DNA of 33,155 bases from Microvirga tunisiensis (GCF_009296175.1 NZ_VOSK01000048.1:1-33155); one strand, 5' to 3'. Positions 16,105-24,608 are shown, counted from the first letter of the stretch. A program made the numbers and translations. The notes: generated from the sequence alone by a model not told the origin.

Positions 16105-16617
16105 TCAAATGCACTTGAAGTAGTCGAAAGGCTCGAGGCAATCACGGCACCGGTACTGGGCCTTGCATGGCGTCGAGCCGAACTCGCTCACCCGCTCGGT
16201 ATTCTCGGACTGGCAGCGTGGGCAGGCGATCACAAGGTCTTTCCGCAGAAAGCGGTCGAAGGGCGATGGCCCGCCTGCAGTCTCGGCCGGCGGCGCGATG
16301 CCATAGGCTTGAAGCCTTTGCCGTCCTTCCTGGGTGATCCAGTCGGTCGTCCAGGGAGGCGAGAGCCGGCGCTCGATCCGCAAGCGGTCAATCCCTTTTG
16401 CACGCAGAGCGGCCTCTATCTCGAAGGCGATGACGCTCGTTGCAGGGCAGCCCGAGTAAGTGGGCGTGATCGCGACGACGAGTTCATCGTCCTGCCATTG
16501 CACATCGCGCACGATCCCGAGATCCATGACGGAGACTGCCGGCACCTCCGGGTCGGGAACGTCCGCCAGCCAGTTTCTGATCTGATCCGGATCCGGCTGT
16601 GTCAGGCTGTCGATCAT
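16105..16617 (-). CDS. paaD: PaaD, FeS-assembly-type protein of the epoxidase operon
   Basis: This 170-residue protein has an N-terminal MIP18/DUF59-type domain (VPDPEVPAVSVMDLGIV, then TPTYSGCPAT with Cys57) and a C-terminal zinc-ribbon-like segment with C132, C135, C151, C157, C160 and C169. PaaD is needed for an active phenylacetyl-CoA epoxidase, probably in iron-sulfur maturation of PaaE. The ATG at 16617 is chosen because AAGGAG lies about 11 bases upstream; a GTG at 16638 in the same frame overlaps the paaC stop and lacks a ribosome site. Confidence 0.93.
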   Translation of the reverse strand: MIDSLTQPDPDQIRNWLADVPDPEVPAVSVMDLGIVRDVQWQDDELVVAITPTYSGCPATSVIAFEIEAALRAKGIDRLRIERRLSPPWTTDWITQEGRQRLQAYGIAPPAETAGGPSPFDRFLRKDLVIACPRCQSENTERVSEFGSTPCKAQYRCRDCLEPFDYFKCI

Positions 16618-16631
16618 CGATCCCGCGCTCC

Positions 16632-17390
16632 TTACCACGTGGCGTTGGGATAGGCCCGCTGAAGGAATTGAAGATCGGCCAGGATGTAGCCGAGATGCTC
16701 GCTATGGATGCCGCGCTTGCCACCCTTCTGCGCCCAGCCCGGCTGCGGCAGGCTCAGCGTCGCCTCCTCGGCCGTCGCGCGAACGAGGCCGAGCCAAGGC
16801 TCTTGCAGCGTCGCGAGATCGGGCCCGAGACCTTCGCCAGCCATGGCTTGATCGATCTCGTCGCTCTCGAACAGCTCGCCCGTATACATCCAGAGATCTT
16901 CGATGGCCGTCTGCATCCGGCGATGGCTTTCCTCGGTGCCGTCGCCGAGGCGCAGCACCCAGTCGCGGCTCCGCTCAAGGTGATACGTGACCTCCTTGAG
17001 GCCTTTCGCGGCAATCTCGGCGATGCGGGGATCCCTCGAGCCGGCCAGTTCGCGCAGCAGCAGGTAATGCCAGGCATCGAAATAGAACTGTCGCGCCATT
17101 GTGACGGCGAAGTCGCCGTTCGGCTGCTCGACGAGAAGGACATTGCGGAAGTCGCGCCCATCGCGAAGATAAGCGAGCTTGTCGGCGTCCCGCCCCTTTC
17201 CCTCGACTTCGCCCGCAAGGTTCAGCCAGAGCTGCGTCTGCCCGATGAGGTCGAGGGCGACATTGGAGAGCGCCAGATCTTCCTCGAGCGCCGGCGAGTG
17301 CCCGCACCATTCCGACAGGCGGTGCCCGAGGATCAGGGCATTGTCGCCGAGGCGCAGCAGATACTCGAAGAGAGCGTCCTGCTGGTTCAT
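16632..17390 (-). CDS. paaC: PaaC, structural subunit of phenylacetyl-CoA epoxidase
   Basis: This 252-residue ferritin-fold protein starts at the ATG 17390, which overlaps the paaB stop by one base (TGATG). PaaC forms the heterodimer core with PaaA and lacks its own working di-iron site. Recognisable segments are LGDNALILGHRLSEWCGHSP, DLIGQTQLWLNLAGE, ARQFYFDAWHYLLL and LKEVTYHLERSRDWVLRLGDG. It ends NATW at 16632. The frame runs on upstream across paaB, but this is a shadow. Confidence 0.95.
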   Translation of the reverse strand: MNQQDALFEYLLRLGDNALILGHRLSEWCGHSPALEEDLALSNVALDLIGQTQLWLNLAGEVEGKGRDADKLAYLRDGRDFRNVLLVEQPNGDFAVTMARQFYFDAWHYLLLRELAGSRDPRIAEIAAKGLKEVTYHLERSRDWVLRLGDGTEESHRRMQTAIEDLWMYTGELFESDEIDQAMAGEGLGPDLATLQEPWLGLVRATAEEATLSLPQPGWAQKGGKRGIHSEHLGYILADLQFLQRAYPNATW

Positions 17391-17680
17391 CACATATGCC
17401 CCAGCTCTTCGGGAATCTCGTAGAAGGTCGGGTGGCGATAGACCTTGCTGTTGGCGGGATCGAACAGCGGCCCCTTCTCGCTCGGCGAGCTTGCCGCAAT
17501 ATCGGATGCCTTCACGACCCAGATGCTGACGCCTTCGTTGCGGCGCGTATAGACATCGCGCGCATTCATGATCGCCATCTCCGCATCTGACGCGTGCAGG
17601 CTGCCCACATGCCGGTGCGCGAGGCCATGCTGGCTCCGGATGAACACCTCCCAGAGAGGCCACTCCTTCTTGTCGGTCAT
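17390..17680 (-). CDS. paaB: PaaB, phenylacetyl-CoA epoxidase subunit
   Basis: This small 96-residue subunit joins PaaAC heterodimers in the epoxidase complex. The sequence is typical: WPLWEVFIRSQHGLAHRHVG near the start, ARDVYTRRNEGVSIWVVKA in the middle, FYEIPEELGHM at the end. It starts 14 bases after paaA and overlaps paaC by one to three bases. Full length. Confidence 0.95.
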   Translation of the reverse strand: MTDKKEWPLWEVFIRSQHGLAHRHVGSLHASDAEMAIMNARDVYTRRNEGVSIWVVKASDIAASSPSEKGPLFDPANSKVYRHPTFYEIPEELGHM

Positions 17681-17694
17681 TCCTGCTCTCCCGC

Positions 17695-18690
17695 TTATGC
17701 CGCCTTGACCTGCGCCCGCGCCGCCTTCTTCGCCGCATAGGCGTCAGCCGCATCGCGCACCCATTGCCCCTCTTCATAGGCCTTCACGCGCGTGCGTAGG
17801 CGCTGACGATTGCAGGGGCCATTGCCGGCGATCACCTGATAGAACTCGTCCCAGTCGATCTCGCCGAAATCGTAATGGCCGCGCTCCGCGTTCCACTTGA
17901 GATCCGGATCGGGAACAGTGAGGCCGAGATACTCGGCCTGCGGCACGGTCTGGTCGACGAATTTCTGGCGCAGCTCGTCGTTGGAATTGATCTTGATCTT
18001 CCAGCGCAGGGACTGGGCGCTGTGAACAGACTCCGCGTCGGATGGGCCAAACATCATCAGCGACGGCCACCACCAGCGGTTCAGCGCATCCTGTGCCATC
18101 TGCTTCTGCTCGGGCGTGCCGCGGGCAAGCTTCGTCATCGCATCATAGCCCTGCCGCTGATGGAAGCTCTCCTCCTTGCAGATGCGGATCATGGCGCGGG
18201 AGTAAGGCCCGTAGGAGCAGCGCTGCAGCGGCACCTGGTTCATGATCGCAGCACCGTCCACGAGCCAGCCGATGGCGCCGATATCGGCCCAGGTGAGCGT
18301 CGGGTAGTTGAAGATGCTGGAATATTTGGCCTTGCCGCTGTTGAGCTGCTCCAGGAGCTCGTCGCGGCTCACGCCGAGCGTCTCGGCGGCGCAGTAAAGG
18401 TAAAGGCCATGGCCCGCCTCGTCCTGCACCTTGGCGAGCAGGATGGCCTTGCGCTCCAGGGTCGGAGCCCGGGTGATCCAGTTGCCCTCCGGCTGCATGC
18501 CGATGATCTCGGAATGGGCATGCTGGGAGATCTGCCGGATCAGGGTCTTGCGATAAGCCTCCGGCATCCACTCCTTCGGCTCGATCTTGATGTCGGCGTC
18601 GACGCGGTCCTGGAAGGCACGCTCCTCCGGAGACATCTCCTCCTTGGATTGGATGTGCGCGACGCCCGTTTTCACCATCTGTGCATACAC
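17695..18690 (-). CDS. paaA: PaaA, catalytic di-iron subunit of phenylacetyl-CoA epoxidase
   Basis: This oxygenase subunit epoxidises the ring of phenylacetyl-CoA. It has 331 residues from a GTG at 18690, chosen over the ATG at 18708 because GGGAGA lies just before it and the product then begins MYAQMVKTG, as in rhizobial PaaA. Di-iron ligands are recognisable: E61 in HAHSEIIG, E91-H94 in QDEAGH, and E174-H177 in KEESFH, with an Asp in the third helix region around 136-145. The motif [12 protein letters not shown] is standard. It is the first gene of paaABCDE plus the 14180 gene, preceded by a leader of about 165 bases from a candidate promoter at 18865-18893. Confidence 0.96.
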   Translation of the reverse strand: MYAQMVKTGVAHIQSKEEMSPEERAFQDRVDADIKIEPKEWMPEAYRKTLIRQISQHAHSEIIGMQPEGNWITRAPTLERKAILLAKVQDEAGHGLYLYCAAETLGVSRDELLEQLNSGKAKYSSIFNYPTLTWADIGAIGWLVDGAAIMNQVPLQRCSYGPYSRAMIRICKEESFHQRQGYDAMTKLARGTPEQKQMAQDALNRWWWPSLMMFGPSDAESVHSAQSLRWKIKINSNDELRQKFVDQTVPQAEYLGLTVPDPDLKWNAERGHYDFGEIDWDEFYQVIAGNGPCNRQRLRTRVKAYEEGQWVRDAADAYAAKKAARAQVKAA

Positions 18691-18864
18691 GGCGCTTCTC
18701 CCTGACATTAAGGCCTTGGGGCTTCGTCCTGTCCCGAGCGGCTCTTCGACAGGCTGAGCCGTATGCGGCGAGGACTGGAGCTCTGCCCGCTGGAGCCACC
18801 CTTCAGCGCCATTTCAATTATAGCGCGCAGGCTGCACGCCTCACCGGCTCTCCGCGGGTCTTTT

Positions 18865-18908
18865 TAATATGTCACAGAAAATGGATTATTCAAGAATTTT
18901 TTGTAACA
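18865..18908 (-). promoter_or_regulatory. Candidate paaA promoter inside an inverted repeat
   Basis: In an AT-rich island just after the paaX stop, the - strand carries TTGAAT (18893-18888) as -35 and ATATTA or TATTAA (18870-18864) as -10, spaced 17-18 bases. The promoter is embedded in an inverted repeat whose arms are TGTCACAGAAAA (18870-18881) and TTTTTTGTAACA (18897-18908), ten of twelve positions complementary. The arrangement suggests a regulated promoter; PaaX is the obvious candidate regulator, but the site does not resemble the E. coli PaaX box as I remember it. Confidence 0.5.
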
Positions 18909-18914
18909 CTTTCG

Positions 18915-19811
18915 TCAGACGGCCTTCACCTCTGCCACTGGCTCCAGGGTTGCGAAGCGCTGCTTGAAGTCCCGGTCGACTGCGGGCAGCGGGCCCACAT
19001 CGTTCTGAGCATGAGTGTCGATCCAGCGCTCCGCCGCTGGCAGGAGCGCCCGATAAATCGTGCCGCAGACAGAGCGGGCCGCCGTTCCGGCCCAGGGTTT
19101 GGGGAGGAGCTGGGACGGCAGCAGCGGGTCCTTCAGGACGGCCCTGCGGTAATCGTGGATCAGGAGGATGCGGACCAACAGCGCGTCGAGATTCGTGAAG
19201 CCGGCCCCCCGTTCCAGAGCACCGAGGGTGCCCGAATAGGTATCGATGAAACGCTTATAGCGGCTTTCGATATCGGCCAGGGGCCACGCTCTTTCCACCA
19301 GCCTCCGGGCGGTCGGCAGGTCTGCCGGGGTCGCGGCAAGCCTCAGGAAAGGACCCATCTGGCCGGCCGATGCCGCAGCCGCCAGCAGGAGGTCCGGCCC
19401 GAGGCTACCATAGCCTGCCGCCGAGAGCTCGGCCCGCAGCGCGCTCCGGTCCTGGACGTTCTCGAGCAGGAGGAAATCGAAGGAACCCTGCCAGTCCTGG
19501 GGCGGATCGGCATAGATCCGCTGCGTGGCTTGGGCGAAGGCCTCCTGTCCTCGAGGTGTCAGACGATAATAGCTGTTGCGCCCGACCTTCCAGCGCTCGA
19601 ACCAGCCCTCGAAGACGAGCCGGGACAGGGCTGTCCTGACAAGCGTGTCGCTGATGCGGAAGGCCCGCATGATCTCATGCAGCGACGTCAGGGACAGCAC
19701 CCCGCCCCTGGGCACCACCCCATCCCCGAAGACCGTCACGATCAGCGACCCCGCCCGGATCGGCGTCCGCTCGTGAAACCTGTCCAGGAGGTTCTCCACA
19801 AACGCTGCCAT
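18915..19811 (-). CDS. paaX: PaaX-type transcriptional repressor
   Basis: This 298-residue regulator of phenylacetate catabolism belongs to the GntR-like/PaaX class. The N-terminal winged-helix region (about 18-90) includes SLIVTVFGDGVVPRGGVLSL, HEIMRAFRISDTLVRTALSRL and YYRLTPRGQEAF, all PaaX-typical. In E. coli, PaaX binds phenylacetyl-CoA and then releases DNA. The C-terminal part (RILLIHDYRRAVLKDPLLP and the end) matches the PaaX C-terminal domain. The gene is divergent from paaZ and upstream of paaA on the same strand. It is notable that a TetR-type regulator is also encoded in the cluster. Confidence 0.92.
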   Translation of the reverse strand: MAAFVENLLDRFHERTPIRAGSLIVTVFGDGVVPRGGVLSLTSLHEIMRAFRISDTLVRTALSRLVFEGWFERWKVGRNSYYRLTPRGQEAFAQATQRIYADPPQDWQGSFDFLLLENVQDRSALRAELSAAGYGSLGPDLLLAAAASAGQMGPFLRLAATPADLPTARRLVERAWPLADIESRYKRFIDTYSGTLGALERGAGFTNLDALLVRILLIHDYRRAVLKDPLLPSQLLPKPWAGTAARSVCGTIYRALLPAAERWIDTHAQNDVGPLPAVDRDFKQRFATLEPVAEVKAV

Positions 19812-19939
19812 GCAAGCCTACTCCGGTTACCATTTGGCCAAGGTGGCACTCGCCTTCTCGGCCGGTCTCTCCTTCACCTACTCACTGTTCACCACGCCTG
19901 TCGAGCCATGGCTCCTGCCCAGGCCACCGCCAAAATTTC

Positions 19940-19967
19940 TTGACTAACCGACCGGTCGGTCAATAAT
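19940..19967 (+). promoter_or_regulatory. Candidate PaaR-type operator within the paaZ promoter (site B)
   Basis: TTGACT (19940-19945) and AATAAT (19962-19967) make a good sigma-70-like promoter with a 16-base spacer. The spacer contains the perfect 14-base palindrome ACCGACCGGTCGGT (19947-19960), followed by CAATA. The right half matches site A at 10550. A repressor bound here would block RNA polymerase directly. The site lies 59 bases before the paaZ start. Confidence 0.72.
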
Positions 19968-20025
19968 GCCTGAAACGTGTGGCGATGCCAATGCGGCCAC
20001 GGATTCATCATTCCAAGGTGCCCCA

Positions 20026-22053
20026 ATGAGACTCGAGAGCTTCGTTCGCGGAAGTTGGATGTCGCCCGGCCAGGAACTGGCCGAAATTTACAGCGCCGTC
20101 ACCGGAGACGTGGTCGCGCAGGTCGCCAATGGCGGTCTCGATATGGGCGAGGTGCTGGCTTACGCCCGTCAGGTCGGCGGCCCCGCCTTAAGGAAGCTGA
20201 CCTTCCATCAACGTGCAGAACTTCTGAAACGTATTGCCATTCATCTGTCAGAGCGCAAGGACCAGCTCTACACGCTCTCGTACCAGACCGGCACCACGCG
20301 ATCCGATAACTTCATCGATGTGGATGGCGGCATCGGCACCCTCTTTGTCTATGCTTCCAAAGGCCGTCGCGAACTGCCCAACGCCACCTTCCTCCTGGAT
20401 GGCGCCGTCGAGCCCCTTTCGAAGGGCGGCAGCTTCGTCGGCCAGCATGTGATGACGCCGTTGAATGGCGTTGCCGTTCATATCAACGCCTTCAACTTCC
20501 CCTGCTGGGGCATGCTCGAGAAGCTGGCTCCTGCAATCCTGGCCGGCGTGCCGGTGGTCACGAAACCCGCGACGATCACGTCCTACGTAGCGCACGCGCT
20601 CGTGCGCATGATCGTGGAATCGCGCATCCTCCCCGAGGGTGCGCTTCAATGCATTGTCGGCTCCACGGGCGATCTCTTCGACCACCTGACCTGTCAGGAT
20701 GTCGTGTCGTTCACCGGCTCCGCCGACACGGCGCAGAAGCTGCAGCGGCATCCGGTCATCGCCCGCGAATCCGTACGCTTCATCGCCGAGCGCGACTCTC
20801 TGAACGCGGCCATCCTTGCACCTGACGCTGGACCGGGCACGCCGGAGTTCGATCTCTTCATCAAGGAGGTCGCGAAGGAGATGACGGTCAAGGCCGGCCA
20901 GAAATGCACGGCCATCCGGCGCGCCATTGCCCCCAACGCGCACGTGCCTGCTGTGATTGAGGCTCTGGGCGAGCGGCTTTCCAAGATCAAGGTCGGAAAT
21001 CCCGAGCTGGAGGGCGTCCGTATGGGACCGGTCGTCGGTCTTGGACAGCGTCGCGACGTGCTCGCGCAGGTGGCGAAGCTGCGGACGGAGGCCAACATCG
21101 TCGTCGGCGATCCCGACAACTTCACGGTCGAGGGCGCGGACCGCGAGCGCGGCGCCTTCATCCCTCCCCTCCTGTTGCACTGCCCGGATCCGATCCGAGC
21201 CAACAACGTGCATAGTGTCGAGGCCTTCGGTCCGGTCTGCACCGTGATGGGCTATGATGGTCTCGATCAGGCCGTGGCTCTGGCCAATCGCAGCGACGGC
21301 AGCCTCGTGGCCTCCCTCTACACCTACGATCCCGCTACGGCGGCCGATCTCGTCTTCGGCGTCGGCGCCTTTCATGGCCGCCTGGTGCTGATCGACCGCG
21401 ACTGCGCCAAGGAACAGACCGGTCATGGCTCGCCGATGCCGCACATGGTCCATGGCGGACCGGGACGCGCCGGCGGCGGCGAGGAACTCGGCGGCATGCG
21501 CGGCGTGCACCATTACATGCAGCGCACGGCCCTGCAGGGCTCGCCCGCCATGCTCTCCCGTGTGACGCAAAGCTGGATCAAGGGCGCTCCGACCATCGAA
21601 GAGGAACGTCATCCCTTCCGCTACTATTTCGAGGATCTTGCCATCGGCCAGACCTTCATGTCGAAGGAACGCACGATCACCCTTGAGGACATCGAGCACT
21701 TTGCCGAGTTTACGGGTGACACCTTCTATGCCCATATGAGCGAGGAGGCTACGAAGAACCATCCGTTCTTCCCCGGCCGCGTGGCCCATGGCTATCTGCT
21801 TCTGTCCTTCGCAGCCGGCCTCTTCGTCGATCCGGATCTCGGACCGGTGCTTGCCAATTACGGCCTCGACTCCTTACGTTTCATCAAACCCGTGCAGCCG
21901 GGCGAGACCATCAGGGTTCGGCTGACGACGAAGTCGAAATCGCCGCGTAACGAGCAGTACGGCGAGGTCCGCTGGGACGTGGAGATCATGACAGACAAAG
22001 GCGAAACGGTCGCGACTTACGAGCTCCTCACGATGAACGCGGTGCGCCCATGA
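20026..22053 (+). CDS. paaZ: PaaZ, bifunctional oxepin-CoA hydrolase / semialdehyde dehydrogenase
   Basis: This enzyme has 675 residues in two domains. The N-terminal aldehyde dehydrogenase (about 1-520) has catalytic E255 in FIAERDSLN and C294 in AGQKCTAIRR; it oxidises 3-oxo-5,6-dehydrosuberyl-CoA semialdehyde. The C-terminal MaoC-type hydratase (about 530-675) has D565 and H570 in TGDTFYAH and opens the oxepin ring. The ATG at 20026 is used because AAGG precedes it and the product starts MRLESFVRGSW; the in-frame ATG at 19966 lies within the promoter -10 region. The stop overlaps the next start (ATGA). Length and key residues match E. coli PaaZ. Confidence 0.95.
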   Translation: MRLESFVRGSWMSPGQELAEIYSAVTGDVVAQVANGGLDMGEVLAYARQVGGPALRKLTFHQRAELLKRIAIHLSERKDQLYTLSYQTGTTRSDNFIDVDGGIGTLFVYASKGRRELPNATFLLDGAVEPLSKGGSFVGQHVMTPLNGVAVHINAFNFPCWGMLEKLAPAILAGVPVVTKPATITSYVAHALVRMIVESRILPEGALQCIVGSTGDLFDHLTCQDVVSFTGSADTAQKLQRHPVIARESVRFIAERDSLNAAILAPDAGPGTPEFDLFIKEVAKEMTVKAGQKCTAIRRAIAPNAHVPAVIEALGERLSKIKVGNPELEGVRMGPVVGLGQRRDVLAQVAKLRTEANIVVGDPDNFTVEGADRERGAFIPPLLLHCPDPIRANNVHSVEAFGPVCTVMGYDGLDQAVALANRSDGSLVASLYTYDPATAADLVFGVGAFHGRLVLIDRDCAKEQTGHGSPMPHMVHGGPGRAGGGEELGGMRGVHHYMQRTALQGSPAMLSRVTQSWIKGAPTIEEERHPFRYYFEDLAIGQTFMSKERTITLEDIEHFAEFTGDTFYAHMSEEATKNHPFFPGRVAHGYLLLSFAAGLFVDPDLGPVLANYGLDSLRFIKPVQPGETIRVRLTTKSKSPRNEQYGEVRWDVEIMTDKGETVATYELLTMNAVRP

Positions 22054-24140
22054 CCGCAGCCGCGTCACCCGAGCAGGCCGAGCCAGTCAGGCTGATTCCA
22101 ACGGCTCCGGTCGCCGTGATCGAAATCGACAATCCTCCGGTCAACGCCACGTCGCAGACCGTGAGAACCGGGCTGCTCGAGGCGATCCGTGAGGTTGACC
22201 GCAATCCGCAGATCGAAGCCGTCGTGATGGCCTGTGCCGGCCGCACCTTCGTGGCGGGAGCCGACATCCGCGAGTTTGGCCAATCTCCTCGCGAGCCGCA
22301 CCTGCCGGATGTGATCAACGCCATCGAAGCCTGCTCCAAGCCGGTTGTTGCCGCCATCCACGGCACGGCTCTCGGCGGCGGCTGCGAGATTGCGCTCGCA
22401 AGCCATGCCCGTGTCGCCGAGCCAGGAGCAAGTTTTGGCCTGCCGGAGGTCAAGCTCGGGCTGGTCCCGGGAGCCGGCGGCACGCAGCGCCTGCCGCGTC
22501 TCATCGGGCTGGAAGCTGCCCTCGATCTCGTGACGAGCGGAAGAAACGTCAAGGCGGCGGAGGCCCTGCGTCTCGGCTTGGTCGACCGCCTCTCCTCCGG
22601 CGATCTGCGCCAGGATGCGATAGAGCTTGCGCGGGAACTGATCGGTCAGCCGCTACGCCGCACCGGGGAGCGACCTGTGGCGCCGATGGATGCCGAAGCT
22701 GCATCTGCAAAAGCCGCGGAGATCCGCAGGAAGGCGAGAGGCGCCGAGGCGCCAGGCAAGGCCGCGGAACTCGTGCTGTTGTCCGCAAGCCTTCCGCTCA
22801 AGGACGGCATGGCGCGTGAGCGTGAGACATTCCTGGAACTGCGCTCGTCCGAGCAGTCGGCTGCCCTGCGTCACGCCTTCTTCGCCGAGCGGGAGGTGAC
22901 GCGTCTTCCGGGCCTCGATTCCGTTGAACCTCGCCCGGTTCAGAAGGTCGGGATCGTCGGCGCCGGAACCATGGGCTCCGGCATCGCCATCGCCTTTGCG
23001 GATGCGGGTTTCGACGTCAAGGTCGTCGAGACGAGCGAACAGGCGCTTGCCGCCGGGCAGACGCGGATCGCTGATGTCTACGACAAGCAGGTTGGGAGCG
23101 GTCGGCTCACGGCGGCTGCGAGGGATGAGCGCCTGCGGACCATTGGGTATGCGCTTGGAACGAGCTCCCTGTCGGATCGGGATCTCGTCATCGAAGCGGT
23201 GTTCGAGGATCTGGAGGTCAAGCGGTCGCTGTTCCGCGATCTCGACGGGATTCTTCCGCCTGGAACAATCCTGGCAACGAATACCAGTTACCTTGACATA
23301 TCACTGATCGCATCTGTCACTTCGCGGCCGGCCGACGTGGTGGGACTGCATTTCTTCAGCCCGGCCAACGTGATGAAGCTCCTCGAGATCGTGCGGACCG
23401 ACAAAACGACCGCCGATGTCGTTGCAACGGGCCTTAGTCTTGCCAAGCGCCTGCGCAAGATCCCGGTCGTCTGCCGTGTCTGCGACGGCTTCGTGGGGAA
23501 CCGCATCCTGTCGCGCTATCGCCTGCAGGCGGAGTATCTGCTCGAGGAAGGCGCCCTGCCGCACGAGATCGACGCTGCCCTGGAGGCGTTCGGCTTCCCG
23601 ATGGGACCCTTCGCCGTATCGGATCTCGCCGGCCTCGATATCGCCTGGGCGCGCCGCAAGCGCTTGGCGCCGACCCGCGACCCGCGCGAGCGCTATGTCG
23701 ACATTGCCGACCGGCTTTGCGAGGCGGGCCGTTTCGGGCGCAAGACCGGCGCGGGCTGGTATCGTTACGAGGGCGGTAAGCGGGAGGTCGATCCCTTCGT
23801 CACAACCCTCGTCGAGGAGTCGTCGCAGCGGCGGGGGCTGACGCGGCGCCGAATCCCGGCGGACGAGATCCAGTCCCGCATTCGGGCCGCCATCGTCAAC
23901 GAAGCCTGCAAGATCCTCGACGAGCGCATCGTCGAGCGTCCGCTCGATGTCGATGTGGTGATGATGCACGGCTATGGCTATCCGGCCTGGCGCGGCGGTC
24001 CCCTGTTCGAAGCGGATCGTGTGGGGCTGCAGCCGATCCTCGCGCAGGTGAAGGAGCGTGCCGACCAGGATGGGCCCGGCTGGGAACCGGCCGACGGCCT
24101 TGTCGGCTGCGCCGCTTCGGGAGCGAAGTTCTATCCGTAG
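22050..24140 (+). CDS. Fused enoyl-CoA hydratase / 3-hydroxyacyl-CoA dehydrogenase (PaaF-PaaH equivalent)
   Basis: This 696-residue protein has a FadB/FadJ-like layout. The N-terminal crotonase domain (about 15-200) has HGTALGGGCEIAL (E113) and FGLPEVKLGLVPGAGGTQ (E133), both hydratase glutamates. The NAD-binding domain begins at about 298 with KVGIVGAGTMGSGIAIAFAD and has the catalytic His in VVGLHFFSPANVMKLLEIV. Two C-terminal dehydrogenase domains follow (VCDGFVGNRI, DVVMMHGYGYPAWRGGP). It is translationally coupled to paaZ, so it most likely performs the hydration and 3-hydroxy oxidation done by separate PaaF and PaaH in E. coli. It could equally serve general fatty-acid beta-oxidation; the coupling favours the Paa role. 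Confidence 0.9.
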   Translation: MTAAASPEQAEPVRLIPTAPVAVIEIDNPPVNATSQTVRTGLLEAIREVDRNPQIEAVVMACAGRTFVAGADIREFGQSPREPHLPDVINAIEACSKPVVAAIHGTALGGGCEIALASHARVAEPGASFGLPEVKLGLVPGAGGTQRLPRLIGLEAALDLVTSGRNVKAAEALRLGLVDRLSSGDLRQDAIELARELIGQPLRRTGERPVAPMDAEAASAKAAEIRRKARGAEAPGKAAELVLLSASLPLKDGMARERETFLELRSSEQSAALRHAFFAEREVTRLPGLDSVEPRPVQKVGIVGAGTMGSGIAIAFADAGFDVKVVETSEQALAAGQTRIADVYDKQVGSGRLTAAARDERLRTIGYALGTSSLSDRDLVIEAVFEDLEVKRSLFRDLDGILPPGTILATNTSYLDISLIASVTSRPADVVGLHFFSPANVMKLLEIVRTDKTTADVVATGLSLAKRLRKIPVVCRVCDGFVGNRILSRYRLQAEYLLEEGALPHEIDAALEAFGFPMGPFAVSDLAGLDIAWARRKRLAPTRDPRERYVDIADRLCEAGRFGRKTGAGWYRYEGGKREVDPFVTTLVEESSQRRGLTRRRIPADEIQSRIRAAIVNEACKILDERIVERPLDVDVVMMHGYGYPAWRGGPLFEADRVGLQPILAQVKERADQDGPGWEPADGLVGCAASGAKFYP

Positions 24141-24188
24141 GCGCAGTCCCGCGATCGGGATCGCAAAACAAGAAGCGGGGGATGATTC

Positions 24189-24608
24189 ATGTTCGATCGA
24201 GCGACCGCCGAGCGGATGCTGACCGATGTCTTTGCGCCGTGGGTGCAGGACCTCGACCTCTCCGTCGCGAGCCTCGACAAGGAGGGCGCGACCTTACGCA
24301 TGCGGTTCTCGGAGAATCTCTGCCGCGACAACGGCGTGATCTGCGGGCAGGCTCTCATGAGCCTGGCCGATACCGCGATGGTCTTCGCGGTCTCCTCCGC
24401 CGGCGGCGCCTACCGGCCGATGACGACCGTGGATCAGACCATGCATTTCCTTCGCCCTGCCGCCAATGCCGATGTGCTGGCAGACGCGAAGGTCGTCCGC
24501 CTCGGACGTACCATGGCATTCGGGAGCGTCACGCTCACGACCGATGGCGACACGCGGCCCGTGGCGATGGCGCAGCTCGCCTATGCGCTATTGCCCGAGA
24601 GCAGATAG
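24189..24608 (+). CDS. PaaI-family hotdog thioesterase, second copy type
   Basis: This 139-residue hotdog protein contains NGVICGQALMSLADTAMVFA, the PaaI-family pattern with Asp61, but the HGG turn is CGQ, so the usual His is absent. That places it in a different subgroup from the PaaI at 11419, with 4HBT-type acyl-CoA thioesterase activity likely and an unknown substrate. It follows the fused hydratase/dehydrogenase by 48 bases, with a G-rich ribosome site about nine bases upstream, and ends the paaZ transcript. It may hydrolyse stalled CoA intermediates of the ring-cleaved pathway (inference). Confidence 0.82.
   Translation: MFDRATAERMLTDVFAPWVQDLDLSVASLDKEGATLRMRFSENLCRDNGVICGQALMSLADTAMVFAVSSAGGAYRPMTTVDQTMHFLRPAANADVLADAKVVRLGRTMAFGSVTLTTDGDTRPVAMAQLAYALLPESR

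Noticed and set aside
18739-18761. Hairpin CGGCTC/GAGCCG in the paaA leader as an attenuator
   Set aside because: The 6-base stem with an 11-base loop is weak, and there is no leader peptide or T-run to support attenuation.
19966-20025. The upstream in-frame ATG for paaZ at 19966
   Set aside because: It lies inside the promoter -10 region and has no ribosome site; the ATG at 20026 gives the standard PaaZ N-terminus.
20248-21789. A 513-codon - strand frame inside paaZ
   Set aside because: Antisense to a gene with all catalytic residues of PaaZ; the product has no domain and is His/Arg rich.
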